A stretch of 34,355 nucleotides of DNA, taken from Candidatus Limnocylindrales bacterium (GTDB lineage: Bacteria; Moduliflexota; Moduliflexia; Moduliflexales; JAUQPW01). Below the pieces are notes generated by a model, which made no database searches, had not been told where the DNA came from, and saw only the letters and a list, made by a program, of their open reading frames with translations. The stretch spans positions 1 through 34,355 of the forward strand of contig DATMBG010000046.1 in assembly GCA_035559535.1 (NCBI GenBank), in the 5' to 3' direction. Below are positions 27,225 to 34,355 of this stretch, piece by piece. The number at the start of each line of letters is the position of its first letter. Positions within the stretch are counted from its first letter, which is position 1. A program made the translations under genes and the position numbers.

Positions 27225-28058
27225 TCAGGGAATGTTCGTGGGATCCCAGCCGGTAGTTAAATTCTCATTGAAGGAATCTAAATAAGCCATATCCTCTGGA
27301 GAAATCAAAAAATCGAATACCTGGGCATTTTCTCGGATCCGCTCCCTTCGGACCGACTTTGGTATCACTATAAACTGATGTTGTAAGGCCCAGCGAATAA
27401 GGATTTGAGCAGGAGTTTTGCCGTATTTTGATGCAATTTTTACCAGCTTCGGATCCGTGAGTTTTTCCCCTTTGGTAAGCGGACTATAGGCTTCCAACCA
27501 AATGCCCTTAGCACGACAGAAATCTACAGTCTCTTTCCGATAAAGATAGTTGTACGGACTTAACTCTATTTGATTTACGGCAGGTATCACCCTGCAATGA
27601 TCCAATAATTCCTCTAAATGTCTGACCAAATAGTTACTGACGCCAATGGCTCTGCATTTACCCTCTGCCAGCAGCACCTCCATAGCCCGCCAGGTTTCAA
27701 GCCTGAGTCCCTTAACCGGCCAGTGGATTAAATAGAGATCGATATAGCCCAGACCCAACTTTTGATTGCTTTTTGCAAACGCCTTCAAGGTTGCATCGTA
27801 GCCGTGATCCTGATTCCACAATTTGGTTGTCACAAATACTTCCGATCTGGGAATCCCGCTCTCCCTAACGGCCTGACCCACATCCTGTTCATTACCGTAA
27901 ATTTTAGCCGTATCGATATGGCGGTATCCTATTTCTAAGGCATAAAGAACCGCTTTTTTCGTTATGTCTCCCGGAGGACTTTGAAAAACCCCGAGTCCAA
28001 GAAAAGGGATTTCAACCCCATTATTAAGTCTGGCCGTGCTTTGAATAGTCATTTCCAT
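27225..28058 (-). CDS. Aldo/keto reductase
   Basis: The protein has 277 residues from ATG 28058, which has AAAGGAG eight bases upstream; a TTG further up (28082) is open but unlikely. The NADPH-dependent (alpha/beta)8 barrel is recognisable by GVEIPFLGLG at the start and the catalytic tetrad D49, Y54 (HIDTAKIYGNE), K79 (TTKLW) and H112 (LIHWP). GVSNY and the cofactor segment IPKSVRRERIRENAQVF are typical of the 2,5-diketogluconate reductase (AKR5) group. It would reduce small aldehydes or ketones in the cytosol. It is convergent with the nucleoside hydrolase gene and shares a 606-bp upstream region with the Usp genes. Confidence 0.92.
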   Translation of the reverse strand: MEMTIQSTARLNNGVEIPFLGLGVFQSPPGDITKKAVLYALEIGYRHIDTAKIYGNEQDVGQAVRESGIPRSEVFVTTKLWNQDHGYDATLKAFAKSNQKLGLGYIDLYLIHWPVKGLRLETWRAMEVLLAEGKCRAIGVSNYLVRHLEELLDHCRVIPAVNQIELSPYNYLYRKETVDFCRAKGIWLEAYSPLTKGEKLTDPKLVKIASKYGKTPAQILIRWALQHQFIVIPKSVRRERIRENAQVFDFLISPEDMAYLDSFNENLTTGWDPTNIP

Positions 28059-28416
28059 TTTTTCTTCTCCTTTCCCTATCAACTTTCGGTCTTGAATCTA
28101 AACTCTATCATTCTGTTCCTTCCAGCAAGGGAAATTTTAGGTATGGGAGAATATCCAGAACAAACTGTCCTTTGTCTTGGTTTCGGACAGTATTTACTGA
28201 CCTTTATGGGTATTAGATCTTCACAAACCCTGTAAGATTTTAAGACATCCTATTTATAAAGGGGATTCTTACACTTCTTTTGCTTCTGGTAGTACTCGTT
28301 TTTAATTTTAAGATCAGTCAATTCAATTGAGAGCAAAAAATTATCAACAGCCGGTACAAACAAAGCCTTCTATCCTTTCCTTCTGGTTTCGGCTCTCCAT
28401 TTTCTTTTTTAAGATC

Positions 28417-28431
28417 TGGCACGTGGATTGC
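28417..28431 (+). promoter_or_regulatory. Sigma-54 promoter, exact consensus
   Basis: TGGCACGTGGATTGC matches the consensus TGGCACG-N4-TTGC at every fixed base. It points at the Usp genes, with a predicted start near 28443 and a leader of about 220 bases. Confidence 0.75.
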
Positions 28432-28465
28432 GTCTTTTCCGAGTAGTCTAAAGGCGCATGGGAAT

Positions 28466-28490
28466 AGGTGAATAGTCATCACCTTTTTCT
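28466..28490 (+). terminator. Terminator-like hairpin in the Usp leader
   Basis: AGGTGA (28466-28471) pairs with TCACCT (28479-28484) around a seven-base loop, followed by TTTTCT. The stem is short, so efficiency is doubtful, but it sits downstream of the sigma-54 start and upstream of the coding region, as an attenuator would. Confidence 0.4.
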
Positions 28491-28560
28491 ATAAAACCCG
28501 ATCAATTTTCCCGTTCCTGTGTTACCGCCTCTTTAAAAGCAAGATAAATCTATAAATACC

Positions 28561-28589
28561 TTGACAAAACTTAAGAATGGAACTATGGA
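28561..28589 (+). promoter_or_regulatory. Possible sigma-70 promoter for the Usp genes
   Basis: TTGACA (28561-28566) is a consensus -35, with TATGGA (28584-28589) 17 bp later as a weak -10. It would give a second, housekeeping start about 70 bases before the coding region. Confidence 0.4.
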
Positions 28590-28664
28590 GGAGTAGAGAT
28601 AAGGAAGTGGGGTAGTCCAAAAAAACTCTTTTACTTCCATTTTCTCGATCAGGAGAGATTTTAT

Positions 28665-29627
28665 ATGTATCGATCTGTTCTCGTACCCCTGGACGGTTCG
28701 ACCTTTGCGGAGCATGCCTTGCCTATTGCGCGAAGTATTGCACGTCGGGCCCCCGCCACCCTTCAACTGGTTTCTGTTCATGTCCCCATTGCAGCCAGAT
28801 ATGTGGATGGGACCGTTCTTTTTGATGAAGCGCTGGATAACCGACTTAAGGAGCATGAACGTGCCTATCTGGATGAAGTGGTCAAACGTCTGTCAGCCGA
28901 TTCAAATGTTTCCCTTACGGCCACCCTGTTAGAAGGAAATTTAGGATCAGTGGTCGATGCTCTTAATGAATATGCAATATCTACCCAGGCAGATTTGATA
29001 GTCATGGCGACCCATGGACGAAGTGCATGGAGTCGTTTTTGGCTGGGTAGCGTAGCAGATAAGCTCGTACGGCAAGTACTTGTACCTATCCTAATGGTTC
29101 GCCCCTCAGAAGCCGGAGAAACTCAGCCAGATCTTACCCGTGAGCAGGTCTTCCAGCACCTGCTTATACCCCTGGATGGATCTTCGCTAGCCGAGCAGAT
29201 CCTTGAACCTGCCTTAACTCTAGGCCAACTGATGCAAGCCGATTATACGTTGTTACGGGTGGTCGAGCCTCCTTTGCCTATAAGCTATCCCCATACAGAA
29301 TACACGACCAAGTTAGAAGAACAATTGTTAAAAGAATGGAAAACAGAAGCCCAGACTTATCTCCATGGCGTTGCTGAACGATTGCAGACCCAGGTAAAAG
29401 AGCAAGATAAGTCACCGCTATCCATTAAAACCAAGGTTACCATCAGCCGATATACAGCTAACTCCATTATCGAAGAAGCAAGCAGCCAGGGAATAGATTT
29501 GATTGCTATGGCTACCCATGGTTATGGTGGGCTTACCCGGGTGGTTATGGGAAGTGTAGCCGATAAGCTCCTGCGAGGAGCTCCTGTACCGGTCCTGCTA
29601 CGCCGTCCCCAGGGCGAAGCATCTTAA
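28665..29627 (+). CDS. Tandem universal stress protein (two UspA domains)
   Basis: The protein has 320 residues: one UspA domain at about 1-147 and a second at 163-316. Each begins with VPLDGS or IPLDGSS and ends with the nucleotide-binding motif THG-9x-GS (T116-H117-G118 to G128-S129; T284-H285-G286 to G296-S297), so both halves should bind ATP. These cytosolic proteins accumulate under starvation or stress and their biochemical output is often unclear. The start has AGGAGAG seven bases upstream. It is first in a pair with the paralogue 14 bases downstream, behind an exact sigma-54 promoter. Confidence 0.93.
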   Translation: MYRSVLVPLDGSTFAEHALPIARSIARRAPATLQLVSVHVPIAARYVDGTVLFDEALDNRLKEHERAYLDEVVKRLSADSNVSLTATLLEGNLGSVVDALNEYAISTQADLIVMATHGRSAWSRFWLGSVADKLVRQVLVPILMVRPSEAGETQPDLTREQVFQHLLIPLDGSSLAEQILEPALTLGQLMQADYTLLRVVEPPLPISYPHTEYTTKLEEQLLKEWKTEAQTYLHGVAERLQTQVKEQDKSPLSIKTKVTISRYTANSIIEEASSQGIDLIAMATHGYGGLTRVVMGSVADKLLRGAPVPVLLRRPQGEAS

Positions 29628-29641
29628 AAGAAAAATCTACC

Positions 29642-30571
29642 ATGTTTCGTTCTATCCTGGTACCTCTTGATGGTTCAACCCTTGCAGAGCATGCATTGCC
29701 TATAGCCGGTAGTATTGCACGTCGCGCCGGAGCAGAACTTCAATTAGTACATGTCCATGTGCCTGAGGCCCGCTATATTGAGGGTAAAATGGTTTTCAAT
29801 GAAGTACTGGATGCCCGACTCAAAGAGCACCAGCGGGTGTATCTTGAAGAAATAGCCAAAAAGATTCGGTCAGGTTTTCCGGTTACCTGTGTATTACTGG
29901 ATGGGGAGGTGGGTCAGATTGCAGAAAGACTGGATAGCCATATAAAGACTGCAGAGGTGGATTTAGTGGTAATGGCAACCCATGGACGGGGTATGCTGGC
30001 TCGCCTCTGGTTGGGTAGTGTGACCGATAAACTTGTACGGCAGGTAGAAATTCCCCTGGTGCTCATAAGGCCTCAAGAAAAAAAACCCGATCTTACCCAT
30101 GAGCCTGTTTTTCGGCATATACTTATTCCCCTTGACGGTTCAGCCCTTGCTGAACAAATACTGAAGTACGCCGTAACTCTGGGTAAGCTCATGCAGGCTG
30201 ATTATACCCTATTCCATGTGAGGGAACCCTGGATTCCCGTCAGTTACCGACCTGACGAGTACTTTATCGAATTTCAACAATTACGCATCCAAAAAGCTCA
30301 GGCCTATCTGGATGAGATAGCTAAGCGTTTGAGAACGAGGGAAGATGGCCTGACTGAAACGATACAAGTTCAGACAAAAATTGTTATGAGTCATTATCCG
30401 GCTGTAGCTATCTTAGAAGAGGCAAATCAGCATGGGATTGATCTCATTGCCATGGAGACCCATGGTCACGGAGGTCTAATCCGATTACTCATAGGTAGCG
30501 TAGCAGATAAGGTGTTACGAGGTACCTCTATCCCCATCCTCCTTCATCGTCCACACGATAAAACCCCTTGA
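29642..30571 (+). CDS. Tandem universal stress protein, paralogue
   Basis: The protein has 309 residues in the same two-domain layout as its upstream neighbour, and the two are clearly related along their length (both open with a VPLDGST-AEHALPIA pattern). The nucleotide motifs are T113-H114-G115 to G125-S126 and T273-H274-G275 to G285-S286. It probably arose by tandem gene duplication and is cotranscribed, since only 14 bases separate the two. The ribosome site is weak, which suggests lower or coupled translation. The two proteins may form heterodimers, which is inference. It is convergent with the beta-barrel gene, 31 bp away. Confidence 0.93.
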   Translation: MFRSILVPLDGSTLAEHALPIAGSIARRAGAELQLVHVHVPEARYIEGKMVFNEVLDARLKEHQRVYLEEIAKKIRSGFPVTCVLLDGEVGQIAERLDSHIKTAEVDLVVMATHGRGMLARLWLGSVTDKLVRQVEIPLVLIRPQEKKPDLTHEPVFRHILIPLDGSALAEQILKYAVTLGKLMQADYTLFHVREPWIPVSYRPDEYFIEFQQLRIQKAQAYLDEIAKRLRTREDGLTETIQVQTKIVMSHYPAVAILEEANQHGIDLIAMETHGHGGLIRLLIGSVADKVLRGTSIPILLHRPHDKTP

Positions 30572-30602
30572 TGGCACCTCCAGGGTTCTTTAACTTTAAG
30601 GA

Positions 30603-31418
30603 CTACCTTCCCCACAGCCTGATCCGCCAGGTCAGTCCGCCCAGAACTTCCCAATCGGCAGCCTGATTCGTAAGTCTGACACTCCCGCCTAAGTCCCACT
30701 GGATCTCTCTGGTTTGATACTGAAGGCCCAATCGCATCGAGGTTACATTGTTTCTCTTACTACTCAGGGTTTGTCCCGCAATTTCCATAACAAAGTGGAG
30801 TGTAGGAGTCACCGGAAGGATTGATGCGAACCCGAGTAAAAGCACATCATCTTGCTGAGCGGCATGGAAGGGGTTCCCTAAAATACCAAGCCCTGCGTTG
30901 GCATGGAAAGTTACCCCTTGATAGAATTTGGTTACCAGAAGAGAGCTCAAGAAATCGGTCTCATTGGTTCCTAAGCGAGCGGCATCGTCTGCGTTGGGAA
31001 GCTTGGTTCCAAATCTCAACCCTAAAGCGGGATGAGAATCCCTATCTTCTAAAATCTGAATCTTTGTAAAAACCTTTAAATCCCCGCTTCCAAATTTCTC
31101 TCCCACGCCGGGGCTTGATTCATTTAAATACAGAAGTTCATAGTCAAACTGTACCTCCGTTCGCTTATCCACTCCTAAATGAAGGCCTATGACAGGAATT
31201 TCCCAAAGATCTCTATTAAAACGCGGAGCGGATGTGGGAAAGGGAAAACTTTGATTCCGGAGGAAATCAGCTCCCAATTCGATTTCCAAGGTCCCAGGTG
31301 GTAAGGTCATTGCACTTTCTGTACTCAGAGGTCTTTGCCCCGCTGCAAAACTTGCTTTTAGAGGATAAAGCCAGCAGGTGAAACTTAAAAGGAGTGAAAG
31401 GGATAGGCTAAATTTCAC
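30603..31418 (-). CDS. Putative outer-membrane beta-barrel protein
   Basis: The protein has 271 residues from GTG 31418, with no clear ribosome site. Residues 1-26 form a signal peptide (KFSLSLSLLLSFTCWLYPL, cleavage probably after SFAA). The rest shows alternating hydrophobic residues typical of amphipathic strands (TLEIELGADFL, TEVQFDYELLYL, HFVMEIAGQTL, SMRLGLQYQ) and ends near an aromatic residue (TWRIRLWGR). It resembles the loosely defined transporter-like barrels annotated as phenol-degradation MetA-pathway proteins, but that name says little about function. It lies 95 bp downstream of the PAP2-ArnT fusion on the same strand and may be cotranscribed. Confidence 0.72.
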   Translation of the reverse strand: MKFSLSLSLLLSFTCWLYPLKASFAAGQRPLSTESAMTLPPGTLEIELGADFLRNQSFPFPTSAPRFNRDLWEIPVIGLHLGVDKRTEVQFDYELLYLNESSPGVGEKFGSGDLKVFTKIQILEDRDSHPALGLRFGTKLPNADDAARLGTNETDFLSSLLVTKFYQGVTFHANAGLGILGNPFHAAQQDDVLLLGFASILPVTPTLHFVMEIAGQTLSSKRNNVTSMRLGLQYQTREIQWDLGGSVRLTNQAADWEVLGGLTWRIRLWGR

Positions 31419-31513
31419 GGGTTCAAGTATAAGATTTGGATTTTAAGAATGTCAAGGAGCTTTATCTAAAATTATTTCTCCTGTTCTTTATCGGCCTTTT
31501 TGCCAGAAGGTTT

Positions 31514-33850
31514 TTACAATGGTTGATTAGAAAGCAATGCATATCCCTGGCGCTCTCTCCAGAGAAAGATACCTGTTTCCTTTTGCAGTTCCAGTGCCAG
31601 AGGCGTTTTCGTTATAATCAAGACTTGTTGAGGTAATTGAACAAGACTTTTGAGTTCTTCTTTACTTCGAGTTTTGATGAAACCGTGTTGTGAATAAAAA
31701 GCAATGCTCGGATTATCCAGTTTCCCATAAACGACGAGTTTTCCATCGGGTCGAATCTGAGTTCTTACCATATTGGCCAGATCGTGTAAAGAACCTTGAA
31801 AGTAGGCATTAACCGGAGGTACAATGGCTGTAAGGGTAATAATATTCACAAGGATCATGGTCAGGACGAGAATCCCGAAGCTGGTCCGTTTAAATTTAGT
31901 TAATGTTAGAGTGCCTCCAATTCCGCCGATCAAAAAAGTTCCGGCTAAAAGCCAGCAACCTAGTCGGATATCCAGAGATTCCATAAAACGGCCCGGATAT
32001 TTCTCGGCCAGTTTGCTTAAAATAAAGGGTGTCATTCCAAATATAAGGGCTAAGCTAAGGGAAGTAAGTCCCAAGATTAGGCGGGATATTTTAATTCCTC
32101 GAACCCCTTTCAGCTCCTCTGAGAGATAATCTGACCACCATCGGCCTGTCAGGATCGCCATGGCCGGAAAGAGGGGAAGTACATAATTGGGAAGCTTGGT
32201 TTTGGCAAAGGTAAAAAAGAGCAATGTGGTGAAAAACCAACTGGTAGCAAGAAAAGAAAGGGGATCTATCTTTGCAGATCGTTTCAGTTCTCCTATTCGG
32301 GTTGAGATAACCCGGCTCAAAGCATGGGGCAAGAAGGTACTCCAGGGAAAAAAGCCCACCAGAATAATCCCCAGGTAAAAATAGATAGGTCCCTTATGCC
32401 CCCGATCTGGCGCCAGATATCGGGTGACATTATGAAAGATAAAAAATTTGTTAATATAATCCCACCCATTTATGGCAATTTCCAGGATGTACCAGGGTCC
32501 GGTAACGGCTAAGAAAAGCAGAATCCCTGAAAAAATCCTCCCTTCCTTTAGGGTCTGTCGCCAGGTATCGGTGGCTATAAGGAAGGGAACGACGGCTAAC
32601 AAGGGAAGAACAACCCCTATAGGTCCTTTCGTGAGGGTTGCCAGAGCCATAAAAATATAACAACTCCTATACCACCATTTTTTGGTTTCGTTTGAGCTCT
32701 GATGACCCAGAAAAAAGGTATACAAGGCTGCTGTAATGAAAAAACAAAGGGTCATATCGGTTACGGCTACATGGGACAGGTAATACATCTCCAGACAAGT
32801 AGATAGGATCAAAGCACCCAGCAAAGCAACCTGGATATCCATCGTCCGTCGAAGAAAATAAAAGGTCATTATAACCAGAGCTACTGCCATGGTAGGAGAC
32901 CAAAAACGGGCTCCGAACTCGTTGACTCCAAAAAGCTTATAAGATAAAGCCATCAGCCAATAAAACAGGATGGGTTTATCATAACGATTGGAGTAGTTAT
33001 ATTGAGGTGTAATCCAGTTTCCGGTTTCCATCATCTCCCGGGTTGCTTCTGAAAATACTGCTTCATCCACATCAAAAAGTGTAAAACCGGTCAGGCCATA
33101 AAAAAAGAGGAACCCGGAGAATAGGATAAGTCCTGGAATGATGAGATAAGCTTTATAAGCCTGAAGTTTTTTAAGAAACGATCTATAGGACCCCATCGGA
33201 TTATCTCCTGGTTGAGTTAAAAAATAGAACATACATCCTCTCCCTATCCACCATCCTAAAATTATACCTGCATATACGTCGGAGGCAAAATGATATTCCA
33301 GGTAAATTCTTGAAAGACTTATGAGAAGGACCAATACATAGAGAGGATATCTTAGTTTGGGGTAGAAGGCTATCAGAACGGTTGCGACAGCAGAAGAACT
33401 TAAGGCATGCCCGGAGGGGAAAGATCCAAAATGACCGGACAGATCTTCCAGATCTCTTGGACCCATGAGAAGCTTTTCTATACTGGTATTAGGACGGGGT
33501 CGTCTTATCAACCATTTAAGGGTTTGGGTTACCAGACCACTTCCGATAAGGGTATAGATTCCTATTTTTCCCAATTTTTTCAGCCGCTCTCTTTTATAGA
33601 AATATCCGCCGGCCAGGAATAAAAGAAATAAAAATATTTGACCACTGCCATCCCCCAGGTAGGTGATATACTTGACGGTTTTAATATTTTTAATGGTTTT
33701 AAGGGTATGAACAAATGCTTGAATAGTCGAATCCAGGTTGAGTAACACAAAAAAGCCACCTAAAATAATCAGGAACCTGAAGATTTTTCGATATCGGTGA
33801 GACATATAGGTATAGAAGCAAGACAAACGATTCGCTAACAACCTACTCAT
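31514..33850 (-). CDS. PAP2 phosphatase fused to ArnT/GT39-type membrane glycosyltransferase
   Basis: The protein has 778 residues from ATG 33850, with GAGAAG upstream. Residues about 25-212 are a PAP2 lipid phosphatase with all three signatures: K112-x6-R119-P120, PSGH at 145-148, and SRIYLEYHFASD with S180, R181, H187 and D191. From about 235 a GT-C glycosyltransferase follows, starting with the catalytic-loop motif FDVDEAVFSEA (D260, D262, E263) and NRYDKPILFYWL, then many membrane helices and a C-terminal soluble tail (LVVYGKLDNPSIAFYSQHG). ArnT-type enzymes move a sugar from a polyprenyl phosphate to a lipid or glycan on the periplasmic face, and PAP2 enzymes dephosphorylate polyprenyl pyrophosphates there. 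Both domains look intact. Confidence 0.9.
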   Translation of the reverse strand: MSRLLANRLSCFYTYMSHRYRKIFRFLIILGGFFVLLNLDSTIQAFVHTLKTIKNIKTVKYITYLGDGSGQIFLFLLFLAGGYFYKRERLKKLGKIGIYTLIGSGLVTQTLKWLIRRPRPNTSIEKLLMGPRDLEDLSGHFGSFPSGHALSSSAVATVLIAFYPKLRYPLYVLVLLISLSRIYLEYHFASDVYAGIILGWWIGRGCMFYFLTQPGDNPMGSYRSFLKKLQAYKAYLIIPGLILFSGFLFFYGLTGFTLFDVDEAVFSEATREMMETGNWITPQYNYSNRYDKPILFYWLMALSYKLFGVNEFGARFWSPTMAVALVIMTFYFLRRTMDIQVALLGALILSTCLEMYYLSHVAVTDMTLCFFITAALYTFFLGHQSSNETKKWWYRSCYIFMALATLTKGPIGVVLPLLAVVPFLIATDTWRQTLKEGRIFSGILLFLAVTGPWYILEIAINGWDYINKFFIFHNVTRYLAPDRGHKGPIYFYLGIILVGFFPWSTFLPHALSRVISTRIGELKRSAKIDPLSFLATSWFFTTLLFFTFAKTKLPNYVLPLFPAMAILTGRWWSDYLSEELKGVRGIKISRLILGLTSLSLALIFGMTPFILSKLAEKYPGRFMESLDIRLGCWLLAGTFLIGGIGGTLTLTKFKRTSFGILVLTMILVNIITLTAIVPPVNAYFQGSLHDLANMVRTQIRPDGKLVVYGKLDNPSIAFYSQHGFIKTRSKEELKSLVQLPQQVLIITKTPLALELQKETGIFLWRERQGYALLSNQPL

Positions 33851-33890
33851 TCATAAACTTCTCGCCCAGAGGGTCTGTCTTGTAGAAAGA

Positions 33891-33909
33891 AGGATCTTGA
33901 AAAGATCCT
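33891..33909 (-). terminator. Hairpin, possible second rRNA-operon terminator
   Basis: AGGATCTT (33891-33898) and AAGATCCT (33902-33909) flank a three-base loop. On the minus strand the stem is followed by TCTTTCT. It lies 260 bases past the 5S gene and about 40 bases before the fusion gene start, so it could shield that gene from rRNA read-through or act in its leader. Confidence 0.45.
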
Positions 33910-34148
33910 GGCTGGTTTAATGGCTTATCTATGGTATCCCAGGCAAACCCGATAACAGAAATATGAATTATTTTAATCCACAGAGCAAGATATCTTTACA
34001 AGAAAAATGAAAAGAGATTTCAAATTTTTGCAGGAAGAGAAAAAACAGAAAGATATAAGGAGTTTTAGACAGAAGCTACCCTGCAAAGGGAGTAAGGAAG
34101 GTGGGAGTTTAGAAGGTTTTAGTTATCCATTATTCTTTCCGGTAGGAA

Positions 34149-34165
34149 CAAAAATCAAAAAAAGA
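34149..34165 (-). terminator. T-rich tract after 5S rRNA
   Basis: On the minus strand the 5S 3' end is followed by a run of seven T and then GATTTTTG. With the terminal 5S helix as the stem, this is a plausible intrinsic terminator of the rRNA operon. Confidence 0.55.
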
Positions 34166-34283
34166 TCCCAGCGACGACCTACTCTCCCACAGGGTCCCCC
34201 CTGCAGTACCATCAGCGCTGAAGGGCTTAACTTCCGTGTTCGGAATGGTAACGGGTGTTTCCCCTTCGCTATGGTCACTGGGA
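34166..34283 (-). rRNA. rrf: 5S ribosomal RNA
   Basis: The gene spans about 118 bases on the minus strand. The 5' end (TCCCAGTGACC) and 3' end (GTCGTCGCTGGGA) pair to form helix I. The conserved loop CCGAACACGGAAGTTAAGCCC, which starts near 34245, and GGGAGAGTAGG near the 3' end are diagnostic of bacterial 5S rRNA. It is the last gene of an rRNA operon that enters from the right edge. End positions are accurate to a few bases. Confidence 0.96.
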
Positions 34284-34300
34284 TCTTCTTCTCCTGGCTT

Positions 34301-34331
34301 GGTGGGGGCCTTTTCTCCCAAGGCCCCCACC
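34301..34331 (-). other. 23S-5S spacer hairpin
   Basis: GGTGGGGGCCTT (34301-34312) and AAGGCCCCCACC (34320-34331) form a 12-bp perfect stem around seven bases in the spacer upstream of 5S. It is probably part of rRNA precursor folding or processing. The 23S gene itself is not recognisable within the remaining bases. Confidence 0.6.
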
Positions 34332-34355
34332 TCCCAACTTTAACCGTGAGCCACC

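Larger units (their letters stand above)
28059..28664. other. Divergent promoter region with sigma-54 site and leader
   Basis: This 606-bp gap lies between the reductase and the first Usp gene. It holds a sigma-54 promoter (28417-28431), a terminator-like hairpin (28466-28490) and a TTGACA/TATGGA pair (28561-28589), described separately. The left part (28083-28400) is AT-rich with no gene I can support. Confidence 0.5.
33851..34165. other. Gap between the PAP2-ArnT gene and the 5S rRNA gene
   Basis: This 315-bp purine-rich region holds the 5S terminator tract at its right end and a second hairpin at 33891-33909. No gene is supported, and a promoter for the fusion gene was not identified. Confidence 0.4.

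Noticed and set aside
34130-34330. 66-residue open frame on the minus strand at the right edge
   Set aside because: It overlaps the 5S rRNA gene and its flanking spacer.

Overview
The window looks like a chromosomal segment of an uncultured diderm (Gram-negative type) bacterium with moderately AT-rich DNA. The signs are a uridylylatable PII protein beside a GS with a conserved adenylylation-type tyrosine, an NtrBC pair, sigma-54 promoter sequences, a predicted outer-membrane beta-barrel, and a bacterial 5S rRNA. The phylum cannot be fixed by eye. The gene set would suit the Desulfobacterota, Nitrospirota, NC10 or Tectomicrobia neighbourhood. A two-subunit 2-oxoacid:ferredoxin oxidoreductase and four radical-SAM genes (one partial) suggest ferredoxin-linked, low-potential chemistry.

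Layout. 1-4200: the start of a B12-binding-type radical SAM gene (minus), a repeat-rich promoter region, a divergent winged-helix regulator, then a minus-strand pair of a GT2 glycosyltransferase and a radical SAM protein. 4201-11717: a large membrane protein with a spermidine-synthase-like domain (plus), then minus-strand genes for a CBS-pair protein, KorB, KorA and CorA. 11897-16860: a tight plus-strand operon of a 2-hydroxyacid dehydrogenase, a sugar-type periplasmic binding protein and a hybrid histidine kinase, with no permease gene. 16869-21571: a nitrogen-control cluster transcribed leftward as glnB, glnA, ntrB, ntrC, with a sigma-54-type promoter ahead of glnB. 22502-25294: a small conserved-looking protein facing a two-gene radical SAM operon. 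25887-30571: a membrane-anchored nucleoside hydrolase, an aldo/keto reductase, and two tandem-UspA genes behind an exact sigma-54 promoter match. 30603-34355: a beta-barrel protein, a PAP2-ArnT-type fusion, and the end of an rRNA operon (5S plus the 23S-5S spacer).

How it fits together. The glnB-glnA-ntrBC block forms a complete nitrogen-sensing loop: PII, its GS target, the kinase and the sigma-54 activator. The same sigma-54 machinery may drive the stress proteins at 28665-30571. The binding protein and hybrid kinase read as a ligand-sensing module, since kinase and receptor genes abut exactly and no transporter is present. Several gaps carry perfect or near-perfect palindromes (7450-7475, 8549-8702, 18342-18413, 19608-19656, 23888-23921), which suggests a genome rich in small intergenic repeats. 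No CRISPR array, tRNA, integrase or transposase was seen.
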